DNA of 64,000 nucleotides, taken from positions 130,483-194,482 of the forward strand of contig JAGNIU010000002.1 in the NCBI GenBank assembly GCA_018000995.1. Direction: 5' to 3'. Positions 8,297-16,465 of this stretch are shown in pieces. The stretch is from Bacteroidia bacterium. Lineage in GTDB: Bacteria; Bacteroidota; Bacteroidia; B-17B0; Aurantibacillaceae. Made by a program: the position numbers and the translations under genes. Within the stretch, counting starts at the first letter, position 1. The number at the start of each line of letters is the position of its first letter. The notes under the pieces were generated by a model, which was not told the origin of the DNA, did no database searches, and worked only from the letters and a program-made list of their open reading frames with translations.

Positions 8297-10036
8297 CTAA
8301 GCTGTTTCTACTTTTTTCTCAGAGGCAGCTTTTAGCTTATTCATTTCTTCAACTACCAATTTACGTTTAGCAGTAAAATCAGATATTTTTTGCTTTTCAG
8401 CATCAATCTTTTCGTTTACTTCCTTCAGCAAAGGATTGTCTTTTTTAGCATTTTTAAAGAAACCTAAATTATTCTCATACGTTTTCATTGCATTTTGAAC
8501 ATCATCAATTTGCTTCTTTAAAAAATCTGCTTCACGTTGTAATAATTCTTTTGCGTTTTCAGCAAGTAACAATCGTTCGAGTTTGTTTTTATATTGAAGA
8601 ATAACTTTTTCATTCTTGGTCAAATTCAACTTCTCGTATAACTCATCCAATTTATTGTAGAACAATTCATTTAAACGTTTACGGTCTTTAAATGGGATTT
8701 GTCCACCACTATTCCAATCCACTGAAAATTGTTTTAATGCTTTGACATTTTCAGATGCGTCATCAGTTAATACAAATGCGTTTATACGCTCAACAATTTC
8801 TTCTTTACCTTTAACATTACCTTCTTGTGAAGCACCCTGCGCATCCAAATGTGCTTTTTTAGCGTCGAAGAATGCATTACAAGCTTTACGGAATCGGAAA
8901 AACAATTTTCCTTCTTCACGCTCGTTTATTAAATGTTGTTTCTTCCAATTATCTTGTAAGCGGATTAAATCCTGGGTGGTTTTTTGCCAATCTGTACTTG
9001 CTTGAAGAGCTTCTGCTTTTTCAATCAATTCCATTTTCACTTTCTTTACTTCACCTTGCTTTTCGTGAACTACATTAAAGTATTCTTTCTTTTTGGTGAA
9101 GAAATCATCACAAATAGTTCTGAATTCATTCCAAACAACATCATTGTCTTTTTGAGTAGTTCTACCAATGGTTTTCCACTCATTTTGAACTTCGATTAGT
9201 TTGTTAGTGGTTTCATTCCATTTCCCAACATTACCACCAACCGATTCAGCTAATAAAGCTTTTGCTTTCTCAACCAAATTCTTTTTCGATTGTAAATTAG
9301 TTTCCTTTATCTCTTCCGCAGCGTTGTAGAAAGCTTTTATTTTACCGTACACTTCATCTAAGGCTTTTCTGAATTCTCCCTTTAAAATATCCCATTTTTC
9401 ATTGGGCACCGGACCAATTTCCTCCCAGTCGTTACGGTAAATTTTAATTAGTCGTTCGGCTTCCTTTATATTTTCTAAAGAAACAATTCCTTTAATTTTA
9501 CCTAATAACTCTTCTTTTAATTCGAAATTCTTTTTTAAATCGTGCTCTTGTAATTCGCGGAATATTTTCAAATTGTAATAGAAATTCTCTACTACCTTAC
9601 TGTATTCACTTTGTAATTCTTTGTATTTATGAGAGGAGACAGCTCCGGTTTCTTTCCATTGCGTTTGTAGCTCCTGCAACATTTTAATGGCAGCACCTAC
9701 ATTGGAACTCATTTGACTTAGGTCGTTTATTTTCGCAATAATTTCCTGACGAACAATAAAGTTTTTATGTTGTTCGCGGTTTATTTTATCGTCTTCTTCT
9801 TTTTTTAGTTTAAGATGTTTCTCGAACAATTCAGCGATTTTTTGATCATCCAAATTCTTCTCGTAAACAAATTCCTTTGCTTTCCCACCTTCGTCAACAA
9901 AAGCTTGTTTAGCTTGTTCGAATTCGGTTGTCCATTGCTTTTGATACTCCTTTTGCAGAGTGCGCACATCGTTAGCAACTTCACTTGCTGTTTTATTTAA
10001 CAGCTCTTCCAATTTTGTAATAATTTCGGCTTTCAT
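8297..10036 (-). CDS. DUF349 repeat protein
   Basis: This is a cytoplasmic, highly charged helical protein of 579 residues. It carries about five copies of the DUF349 module, each about 70 residues and marked by a W-K-x-x-G core (for example LQTQWKETGAVSSHKYKEL, YRNDWEEIGPVPNEKWDIL, VQNEWKTIGRTTQKDNDVVW). The C-terminus (about 480-570) is a coiled coil. DUF349 proteins are abundant in Bacteroidota and some bacterial members have been linked to ribosome or stress functions, but the role here is unknown. It is a single-gene unit with a good upstream promoter match and its own terminator. Family assignment is secure; function is not. Confidence 0.88.
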   Translation of the reverse strand: MKAEIITKLEELLNKTASEVANDVRTLQKEYQKQWTTEFEQAKQAFVDEGGKAKEFVYEKNLDDQKIAELFEKHLKLKKEEDDKINREQHKNFIVRQEIIAKINDLSQMSSNVGAAIKMLQELQTQWKETGAVSSHKYKELQSEYSKVVENFYYNLKIFRELQEHDLKKNFELKEELLGKIKGIVSLENIKEAERLIKIYRNDWEEIGPVPNEKWDILKGEFRKALDEVYGKIKAFYNAAEEIKETNLQSKKNLVEKAKALLAESVGGNVGKWNETTNKLIEVQNEWKTIGRTTQKDNDVVWNEFRTICDDFFTKKKEYFNVVHEKQGEVKKVKMELIEKAEALQASTDWQKTTQDLIRLQDNWKKQHLINEREEGKLFFRFRKACNAFFDAKKAHLDAQGASQEGNVKGKEEIVERINAFVLTDDASENVKALKQFSVDWNSGGQIPFKDRKRLNELFYNKLDELYEKLNLTKNEKVILQYKNKLERLLLAENAKELLQREADFLKKQIDDVQNAMKTYENNLGFFKNAKKDNPLLKEVNEKIDAEKQKISDFTAKRKLVVEEMNKLKAASEKKVETA

Positions 10037-10052
10037 AATTTTAGTTTAGTAC

Positions 10053-10082
10053 AATAGCCTTCTTTTATTTTTAGCGGCTATT
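10053..10082. other. Leader inverted repeat upstream of DUF349 gene
   Basis: AATAGCC (10053-10059) and GGCTATT (10076-10082) form perfect 7-base arms around a 16-base loop within the 5' untranslated region of the DUF349 gene, between the promoter match and the ATG at 10036. It could be an mRNA stem or an operator; nothing else identifies it. Confidence 0.4.
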
Positions 10083-10091
10083 TATATAAAC

Positions 10092-10122
10092 CAAATTTAA
10101 ATTAATAAAAGTACACAAACAA
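10092..10122 (-). promoter_or_regulatory. Promoter of DUF349 gene
   Basis: On the minus strand TAAATTTG (plus 10092-10099) matches TAnnTTTG exactly. Upstream TTGTTTG (plus 10116-10122) supplies a -33 element at 16-20 bases spacing. The predicted leader is about 50 bases. Confidence 0.6.
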
Positions 10123-10152
10123 GTATTTTTAAAGAAAATTGAGTGGAAGAAT

Positions 10153-10186
10153 GACAAACCCGCTTGCGCTGAGCTTGTCGAAGCGT
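10153..10186. repeat. Short dispersed palindromic repeat
   Basis: A GC-rich block with arms CGCTT (about 10161) and AAGCG (about 10181) surrounding GCGCTGAGCTTGTCG, preceded by ATGACA. It lies between the acyltransferase stop and the DUF349 promoter. The word GAGCTTGTCGAAG is of the kind scattered between genes in many Bacteroidota; one copy is seen here. Confidence 0.45.
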
Positions 10187-10189
10187 TAA

Positions 10190-11341
10190 TTAAATGTTAC
10201 TCCCGCTTTTAATAATGGTGAACTTATGTTTTAAGTTTAAAAACCGTTTCTCAAAATAAGAATAAGAAAGTATAGAAACGAAAATGGTAATGAGAATGGT
10301 AAGAGAATACACCATTAATTGTGAAACAAAACTATCGTTTATTTCCATCCCAAAATAGTTTAACCCGGCAAGCACAAAAGCAATAACAATTAAATGATAC
10401 ATGTAAATTCCATAAGATATATTACCAAGCATCTTAAACATTCTATTTTCCAGTTTAAAAATACTTTTTGGATTTGATGACACATTAAGAATAATTACCA
10501 AAAATAACACTGAATACACCAAATAAATTCCATCCTGAATAATCGGTGGTGTAAAGTAAACCAGTCCAACAATTAGTATAACAGATGAAATCATTAAACC
10601 ATTATTCATTAACCATTTTATTTTTTCATTGCCATTAAATAAATAATAAGCACCTATTCCACCAATGGCCATACTTTCCATTTTTGTCATTGCCAGAAAT
10701 GGCTTTATTACTTTTAAAACTGAACTATCGGGTAATTGTTTGCAAAGTATAAGCACAATAATCTTTAATGTAATTAAGATTCCTATTACCATTAACAATG
10801 CTTTAAGAACATTTTTAGAATACTTTACTATTAAAGGCCACAATAAGTAAAATTGTTCTTCTACGCCTATCGACCAGGTTTGACCGATGTGAGGAACTGC
10901 GGCAAATGTTGCGAAAGCCAGGTTGGGCAAAAATAAAAGATATAGAATAAAGTTTGGCGTGAAATTGGCTTCCAGCAATTTATTTAAATAAGGAATATCA
11001 ATAAAATGAATGTTTGGCAAAACCAAAAAACCCAACAATACTACCAAATAATAGAGTGGCCAAATGCGCAAAATCCGTCTTACATAAAACTTTTTTACTG
11101 CTATGGTTTGTTTTACAGCTTTCTCTTGCATTAATAAATACGTTATTAAAAAACCACTCAATACAAAAAAGAAAATTACACCTAAAGAACCTAATTCGAA
11201 CACAAGCATATTGTCGTTCCAAATAGTAGAAAACCCGGATTGAGATTTAATTAATTCGATATGCGTAATAACAACTGCAATAGCTGCAAAAAAACGCAAA
11301 CCGTTTAAACCTCTAAAATAAATATGTTCTTCTTTTTTCAC
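10190..11341 (-). CDS. Acyltransferase family 3 (OafA/YrhL-like) membrane O-acyltransferase
   Basis: This is an integral inner-membrane enzyme that transfers acyl (usually acetyl) groups to sugars of surface polymers. At 383 residues it is the usual size of the transmembrane domain alone. It has about ten hydrophobic segments. Characteristic motifs are FRGLNGLRFFAAIAVVITH near the start (Arg and catalytic His about residue 22), FFVLSGFLITYLL, VRRILRIWPLYYL and the WSIGVEEQFYLLWP segment. The start is GTG (11339-11341). It is the last gene of a minus-strand run with an MBOAT enzyme (13-base gap) and two SGNH hydrolases, which together form an O-acylation cluster. The target polymer is not identifiable. 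Confidence 0.9.
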   Translation of the reverse strand: MKKEEHIYFRGLNGLRFFAAIAVVITHIELIKSQSGFSTIWNDNMLVFELGSLGVIFFFVLSGFLITYLLMQEKAVKQTIAVKKFYVRRILRIWPLYYLVVLLGFLVLPNIHFIDIPYLNKLLEANFTPNFILYLLFLPNLAFATFAAVPHIGQTWSIGVEEQFYLLWPLIVKYSKNVLKALLMVIGILITLKIIVLILCKQLPDSSVLKVIKPFLAMTKMESMAIGGIGAYYLFNGNEKIKWLMNNGLMISSVILIVGLVYFTPPIIQDGIYLVYSVLFLVIILNVSSNPKSIFKLENRMFKMLGNISYGIYMYHLIVIAFVLAGLNYFGMEINDSFVSQLMVYSLTILITIFVSILSYSYFEKRFLNLKHKFTIIKSGSNI

Positions 11342-11354
11342 TTATCAAATGTAG

Positions 11355-13019
11355 TTAAAACTGGAAATAAATAAATGGTTGCATTTCGTCGCTCATCATC
11401 TGATACATCACAAAAATCACTCCTACAACAGCAATTGCCATGGCATAAATTGGTAAGCCTGCAAAAAACTCTCTATATTTTTCTTTATAGTTCGACGGAA
11501 TCCAATGAATCAAATAACCAATTAATACCAATGATAAAACTCCTGAATACCCCTTTAAAATATCGAAAAACAATTCTAAACCAAAATGATTGGAGATGCG
11601 ATCGAAAATCAAACTGACTGTATCCAGACTATCACTTCTAAAAAATATTCTTGTAAAACTGATAAACGTTAAAGTGATAAGAACCATTACCGCTTTCACT
11701 ACAAATGAATTTGAATTTTTGAAAGGGGAAATCTTTAACCACAATTTATGAACTACCAATCCCAATCCATTTAATCCGCCCCAAATAATAAACAACCAAC
11801 TGCTACCATGCCATAAACCTCCTAGTAACATCGTCACCATTAAATTGATATTGGTATTGATGGAATGTCTGAATTTAGCACTGAAATAAGAAATTAAAGC
11901 GATGACAATCGCTAACCCAAACAATGCCAACAGCAACCACAATTTTCCTGTTAACATCACTAATACAATTGATAAAATACTAATCGCGATGTACGAACCA
12001 ACAGTTCCTTGTCTGTTTCCTCCTAATGGAATGTATAAATATTCCTGTAACCAACTCGATAAAGAAATATGCCAACGCTTCCAAAAATCACTTACACTTT
12101 GCGCTTTGTATGGTGAATTAAAATTCGTTTTTAATCTGAATCCTAAAAGCAAAGCAACTCCAATTGCAATATCCGTATAACCCGAAAAATCCATGTAAAT
12201 CTGTAATGAGTAACCGAAAATTCCCAATACAGATTCAACACCAGAATAATAAGTAGGACTATCAAAAATACGGTCGATATAATTTACAGCGATGTAATCG
12301 GCCCAAATCTTTTTCATCAATCCGTTTAAAATCCAAAACAAAGCTAATCCGAATTCTTTCCGTTTTAAATCGTAAGGCAAATAAACCTGATATAAGAAAT
12401 CATGTGCTTTTACAATTGGTCCGGCCACTAAATGCGGGAAGAAACAAACGAAGAAACCGTAATCGAAAATACTTTTAACCGGTTGCACATTGCCTCTGTA
12501 AACATCAACGGTATATGAAATAGATTGGAACGTAAAGAATGAAACGCCCACAGGAAGAATCAATTTATCAACGCTAAAATGCGTTCCCATAAATGTATTG
12601 GTGAAGTGTGAGAAGTGATTAAAGAAAGTTACATCAGAACCGAACAACTCATTACAACTGGTCGTAAAAAAATAAGCGTACTTGAAATATCCCAACAATA
12701 ACATATTCAAGACAATACTTATTGTGAGAAATATTTTCTTATTCCGTTTTGATTTTGCTTCGTGAATTAACCGTCCCCAATTGTAATCACTACAAATTGT
12801 AAAGATGAGTAAGATTAAGAAAACACCACTGGTTTTGTAATAGAAGAAAAAACTAACTAGTAATAAATAGATATTTCGTAACGCGATTTTTTTATACACC
12901 AAAGCATAAAACAAAAGAACAACTGCAAAAAATCCCCAAAAGAATAATTGGGTGAACAATAAAGGTTTCCCCTCTGTAAAAGTGAAAATATCTTTAAAGT
13001 ATGTAAGGATTTCGTTCAA
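11355..13019 (-). CDS. MBOAT-family O-acyltransferase (AlgI-like)
   Basis: This multi-pass membrane acyltransferase is related to AlgI and DltB and moves acetyl groups across the membrane onto exported polysaccharide, together with periplasmic SGNH partners. Hallmarks are VGVSFFTFQSISYTVDVYRG, the DFSGYTDIAIG segment, DFWKRWHISLSSWLQEY and the conserved catalytic-His region LLGGLWHGSSWLFIIWGG (about residue 400). At 554 residues it is slightly longer than AlgI. The first codon is TTG (13017-13019), directly after the in-frame TAG of the upstream SGNH gene, with no ATG nearby. Translation therefore depends on TTG re-initiation, and a read-through fusion is conceivable. Confidence 0.92.
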   Translation of the reverse strand: MNEILTYFKDIFTFTEGKPLLFTQLFFWGFFAVVLLFYALVYKKIALRNIYLLLVSFFFYYKTSGVFLILLIFTICSDYNWGRLIHEAKSKRNKKIFLTISIVLNMLLLGYFKYAYFFTTSCNELFGSDVTFFNHFSHFTNTFMGTHFSVDKLILPVGVSFFTFQSISYTVDVYRGNVQPVKSIFDYGFFVCFFPHLVAGPIVKAHDFLYQVYLPYDLKRKEFGLALFWILNGLMKKIWADYIAVNYIDRIFDSPTYYSGVESVLGIFGYSLQIYMDFSGYTDIAIGVALLLGFRLKTNFNSPYKAQSVSDFWKRWHISLSSWLQEYLYIPLGGNRQGTVGSYIAISILSIVLVMLTGKLWLLLALFGLAIVIALISYFSAKFRHSINTNINLMVTMLLGGLWHGSSWLFIIWGGLNGLGLVVHKLWLKISPFKNSNSFVVKAVMVLITLTFISFTRIFFRSDSLDTVSLIFDRISNHFGLELFFDILKGYSGVLSLVLIGYLIHWIPSNYKEKYREFFAGLPIYAMAIAVVGVIFVMYQMMSDEMQPFIYFQF

Positions 13020-14267
13020 CTATTTTACTTTCGAATTAGCTTTGTAACTTTTATCAATGGCGTCAAACATCATTTGTCCAACTATAGCATAACCTCTTGG
13101 ACTAAAATGAACTTTGTCTTTAGCTGCTAAGCCTGCTTTATACCATTTGTAAATTGATTTGTAGCCTCCCATCACGGCATAAATATCCCAAACAGCAGTT
13201 TTATGTTTTTCCATTAATTCAAACATGGCATCCTGAGCTTTAATTGGACGCTTATTCGCCGTCTTCCGTTTTATATAATTATCAGTTGTTGTTGTTAGAA
13301 GGATAGCGCAATCAGGAGAAACTTTCCGTACTTCCATAATTAAGCTGTCGTAATTCTCAATATAATCTTCTTTTGTAAAATCCTTTCCTTGTGTGTCATT
13401 CACTCCTAATGAAAAAATAACTAAGTCGGGTTTTACAGTTTCAAGTTGTTGTCCGAATAAATTACATTTTAAATACGAATTACTGGAGGCGCCATTCACA
13501 CCGAAGCCGGCGTAATAAAATCCGGGCTTGTCGTTTTCTAGACTAAAACCATACAACATAAAATCTTTTCGCATTGTATCTAAACGCAATAATTCAAAAT
13601 TGACAGAATCGATATACGTTTCAAATTCGAAAAGTGTATATCCGTTTTTCACATCATCGGTGCGTTTGTATTTTGCTTCCATTGGCGCTAAACTATATTG
13701 GAAACTTGGATTAAAGTTGGAATAAATTTTTAGGGTATTGAATTTCTCGTGATGCTTGTTCGGCTGCAATTTCACACCAAATGTATTCGCACTATCATTC
13801 GTTACAGCAGCAATTCCTGCCATTCCTAAATTCATGCACATTTCTTTCCAAGTGGCACAACGGTAACGTTTCCATGTTCCTGTAGTATACGATTTATAAT
13901 AATGTGGTCCGTTTGTTTTTGCAACCTTATAAGGAAAACACCATAATCCACCACCCTCAAAATTTCCATAAGCTTGGAAATTATAAATTACTTTATCACT
14001 CCAACTACCTGCTTGTATATGCGACCCCCCATAATGCACAATAGTTACTTTATCACGTTTGCCTTCCCGTAATTCATCTATCTTCTTATAAAAATTTAAC
14101 GTGATGGAACTATCCTTGCTGTGATGCAAATAATTTTCGTTGTAATTAATAAACGAATACGTTTTAGCTGCTACTGGTATAGCAGTTTGTGCAAAGACAT
14201 TAATCCCAAGCAAAACAAAAGCAAGTACTGCCTTCCCAATCTTATTTTTTCGAACGCACATAGGCAT
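13020..14267 (-). CDS. SGNH/GDSL-family hydrolase with GGSH block I (AlgX/AlgJ-like partner)
   Basis: This is a secreted or periplasmic SGNH-fold protein of 415 residues. A signal sequence occupies about residues 8-27 (ends VFAQ). Block I reads HYGGSHIQ with Ser 82; the usual Asp of GDS is Gly here. Block III is FSLGVNDTQGK and block V is DKVHFSPRGYAIVG, which supplies Asp and His. With the neighbouring MBOAT it likely acts as the periplasmic acetyltransferase or esterase that hands acetyl groups to the polymer, as AlgJ/AlgX do. Its ATG (14267) lies inside the end of the paralogous SGNH gene (26-base overlap). An alternative start is ATG 14261. Confidence 0.85.
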   Translation of the reverse strand: MPMCVRKNKIGKAVLAFVLLGINVFAQTAIPVAAKTYSFINYNENYLHHSKDSSITLNFYKKIDELREGKRDKVTIVHYGGSHIQAGSWSDKVIYNFQAYGNFEGGGLWCFPYKVAKTNGPHYYKSYTTGTWKRYRCATWKEMCMNLGMAGIAAVTNDSANTFGVKLQPNKHHEKFNTLKIYSNFNPSFQYSLAPMEAKYKRTDDVKNGYTLFEFETYIDSVNFELLRLDTMRKDFMLYGFSLENDKPGFYYAGFGVNGASSNSYLKCNLFGQQLETVKPDLVIFSLGVNDTQGKDFTKEDYIENYDSLIMEVRKVSPDCAILLTTTTDNYIKRKTANKRPIKAQDAMFELMEKHKTAVWDIYAVMGGYKSIYKWYKAGLAAKDKVHFSPRGYAIVGQMMFDAIDKSYKANSKVK

Positions 14268-15726
14268 TATAATCGCTTATTAATGATGAATATAAAAGTG
14301 TTGCAATCTTTCTGGCGCCGGCAGGACTAAAATGAATATAATCTTTTGCAGCAATTCCTTTCTCAACCCAGGTTACCATACTATTCTTTCCTCCCATGCA
14401 ATCGTACATATCAAAAAATGCACAATCCGTATCGAAGGCCGCTTGCTTAATGGCATCGCGCAAATCTTCTAATAACGGATGTGTAACGTATTCAGTTCCT
14501 TCCTTAACACTCATATCAGAAGGGCCGATTAATAATATGGAAGCGCCCGGTGCCATTTTTTGAAGTGTGTAGATTTGAGATTTTAAATAGCCCGCAAATT
14601 TATAAGCCATCTCTTTATCTTTTAAATACGGAAGTGTATTTCCGCCAAATTGAAGAATAATCAATTTCACATTTAAATAATCGTAAAACTGCTTTAGTTG
14701 TCCGTAATTAATTTGATTGAAAAAAGTTCCTGAGCTTCCTCGTAATCCCATATTATCAACCATAACGCCTTTTCCGCCTTCGAGTGACACAGCATAAAAA
14801 TCAGGGCTATCATACCCTGAGAATTTAAATTCGTGACTCAAAGTTGTTACCGGATACTCTTTAATATGGAAATTTCCACCTTGTTGTAAACTATCACTCT
14901 CTTTAAAAATTCCTGAATCATAAAACTCGCAAAGCACTTTTGATTTAGCTCCTCCGTAAAATAATTTCACTTTGTTGTAAGCTGCTGCAGTTGCTCCGCC
15001 ATTTCTTGTTGTCACTATTTTTGCGGTTGCATTTTTACTTGGAGAAGATGTATCTGTAACTGAATTATAATTTGCGTAACGGCAAATCTGTGCCATCACT
15101 CCAAAATTATTATGCGGTACGCGTTTATCTTTAAATGTAAACACACCATAACGATCCCAATTTCCTCCACTAGTACTAATTCTATTAATAACACTTCCTG
15201 CAACAGGAACGAATGTAATTAAGCCCGGACCTTGTCCGCCAAACTGAGTTTGCAATTTACTTCGAAGGTAATCACTAATTCTATCACCTTCAATTTGCGA
15301 ATCGCCATAATGTAAAACTCTAACACTTTTTGGCTCGTTGGAAACATTTGTTAAAGAATAGAAAAAATTATTCATCGCTGTTTTTGCAGACGATTTGTAT
15401 TGAATCGTAGTGAGAAGTTTAATGGTGGTATCCATTGCCACTTCACCGAGATTTCTTCCTTTCACAGAATCCAATTTAAGTGAGGCCTTTTTTATAACCG
15501 TATCTAATTTTACAATGGTGTCATTCTCACCCGCATCAGCAATCGCTAATATTTTTGAGATGTCTGTTTTTTCGGTTTTTGTGCTGAATAAACTCGCCAA
15601 AGTCGGAAAAGACAAATTAGCAGAACCAATAGTTATTCCTCCATTCGGAAATGTAAACGACAACAATGCTAAAAGCGCTAAAGTTGCCAGTAAAAACAAT
15701 AAAGTATGGATAGGCCTGTGCAGCAT
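14242..15726 (-). CDS. SGNH/GDSL-family hydrolase, membrane-anchored
   Basis: This is the second SGNH protein of the O-acylation cluster, 494 residues. An N-terminal membrane anchor (about 7-26) is followed by a low-complexity linker of about 100 residues. The SGNH domain has block I LHYGDSQIEGD (Ser 143), block III-like ILQFGGNTLPYL and block V KDYIHFSPAGARKIA. Within the domain lies an inserted carbohydrate-binding-like beta region (about 200-320). It is paralogous to the next gene but keeps the canonical GDS. Coupling by overlap and shared strand put it first in the four-gene operon. It probably receives acyl groups from the MBOAT protein. Confidence 0.87.
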   Translation of the reverse strand: MLHRPIHTLLFLLATLALLALLSFTFPNGGITIGSANLSFPTLASLFSTKTEKTDISKILAIADAGENDTIVKLDTVIKKASLKLDSVKGRNLGEVAMDTTIKLLTTIQYKSSAKTAMNNFFYSLTNVSNEPKSVRVLHYGDSQIEGDRISDYLRSKLQTQFGGQGPGLITFVPVAGSVINRISTSGGNWDRYGVFTFKDKRVPHNNFGVMAQICRYANYNSVTDTSSPSKNATAKIVTTRNGGATAAAYNKVKLFYGGAKSKVLCEFYDSGIFKESDSLQQGGNFHIKEYPVTTLSHEFKFSGYDSPDFYAVSLEGGKGVMVDNMGLRGSSGTFFNQINYGQLKQFYDYLNVKLIILQFGGNTLPYLKDKEMAYKFAGYLKSQIYTLQKMAPGASILLIGPSDMSVKEGTEYVTHPLLEDLRDAIKQAAFDTDCAFFDMYDCMGGKNSMVTWVEKGIAAKDYIHFSPAGARKIATLLYSSLISDYNAYVRSKK

Positions 15727-15901
15727 ACTACGATGGCTCGTTAATTAAGTTGATTACGGATTCATTAATGACTATATGTCTTTTTTGTCTCATTTTGCTT
15801 AAGCCAATGTAGTACAGGTATAAAGCTTAATATTAGAGAAAATTGAAGTGAGATTTTGCCTCTGCAAAAAGGACTTTTTCACATTGGAGTTTTGATAAAA
15901 C

Positions 15902-15929
15902 AAAAAGGGTAGCAAATGCTACCCTTTTT
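15902..15929. terminator. Bidirectional hairpin terminator
   Basis: Perfect 12-base arms AAAAAGGGTAGC (15902-15913) and GCTACCCTTTTT (15918-15929) flank loop AAAT. The A and T tracts make it functional on both strands; the natural client is the MerR-type gene, whose stop lies 19 bases away. The remaining bases 15727-15901 hold the leader of the SGNH operon and no gene that I can support. Confidence 0.9.
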
Positions 15930-15947
15930 AAAAATATTTGTTCTGGT

Positions 15948-16286
15948 TTACAGTTTCGATTTCATTTGGAGTAATTGTTCTTTGATGTTTTTTAACTTAT
16001 CAATTACTTCCAGTTTTACATTCTCCATTTCAGGAGAACCGCTTTTTAATTTGTCTTTTGCCCCACTTAAGGTATAACCCTTTTCTTTTACGTAATGAAC
16101 AATTAACCTAAGGTTTTCGATGTCCTTGATAGTGAACAGACGATTACCTTTTTTGTTTTTTGTGGGTTTAAGAATATCAAATTCCTTTTCCCAGAAACGG
16201 ATAGTTGAAGCATTTACTTCAAACATATCGGACACTTCGCTAATTGAATAGTAAAGTTTTTCGGTTTGCTCTTGTTGTAAAGACAT
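15948..16286 (-). CDS. MerR-family transcriptional regulator
   Basis: This is a small DNA-binding protein of 112 residues. The MerR winged helix-turn-helix is clear: KLYYSISEVSDMFEVNASTIRFWEKEFDILKPTKNKKGNRLFT, then ENLRLIVHYVKEKGYTLSGAKDKL. A short C-terminal helix for dimerisation follows, without an effector domain. The type (FWEKEF rather than YYEREG) is the one common in Bacteroidota and in phage Xis-like regulators. The frame extends to a TTG at 16292, but ATG 16286 is preferred. It stands alone with its own terminator. The target promoter is unknown, and no typical MerR operator is obvious upstream. Confidence 0.9.
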   Translation of the reverse strand: MSLQQEQTEKLYYSISEVSDMFEVNASTIRFWEKEFDILKPTKNKKGNRLFTIKDIENLRLIVHYVKEKGYTLSGAKDKLKSGSPEMENVKLEVIDKLKNIKEQLLQMKSKL

Positions 16287-16383
16287 ACTCAAATATAAAA
16301 TCTTTAATTAAAGAGTAGTTAACGACTTATTAACACTTAGGGCTCATTACGAACACTTTAGAAGGGGTTAATGGAAGTGGATT

Positions 16384-16456
16384 TGTCAGGTCGAGCGTAG
16401 TCGAGACCGTGGTATATTGGACATTATGTCGTTTCTCGACTCCGCTCGAAATGACA
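16384..16456. repeat. Long imperfect inverted repeat
   Basis: A 23-base left arm (16384-16406) and right arm (16434-16456) match as inverted copies at 20 of 23 positions around a 27-base loop. The core words are GTCGAGCGTAGTCGAGA and TCTCGACTCCGCTCGA. It lies between the MerR gene and the lipoprotein gene stop. Elements with this core are familiar in intergenic DNA of other bacteria, so it is probably a miniature mobile or REP-like repeat. Confidence 0.7.
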
Positions 16457-16465
16457 CTCATTAAA

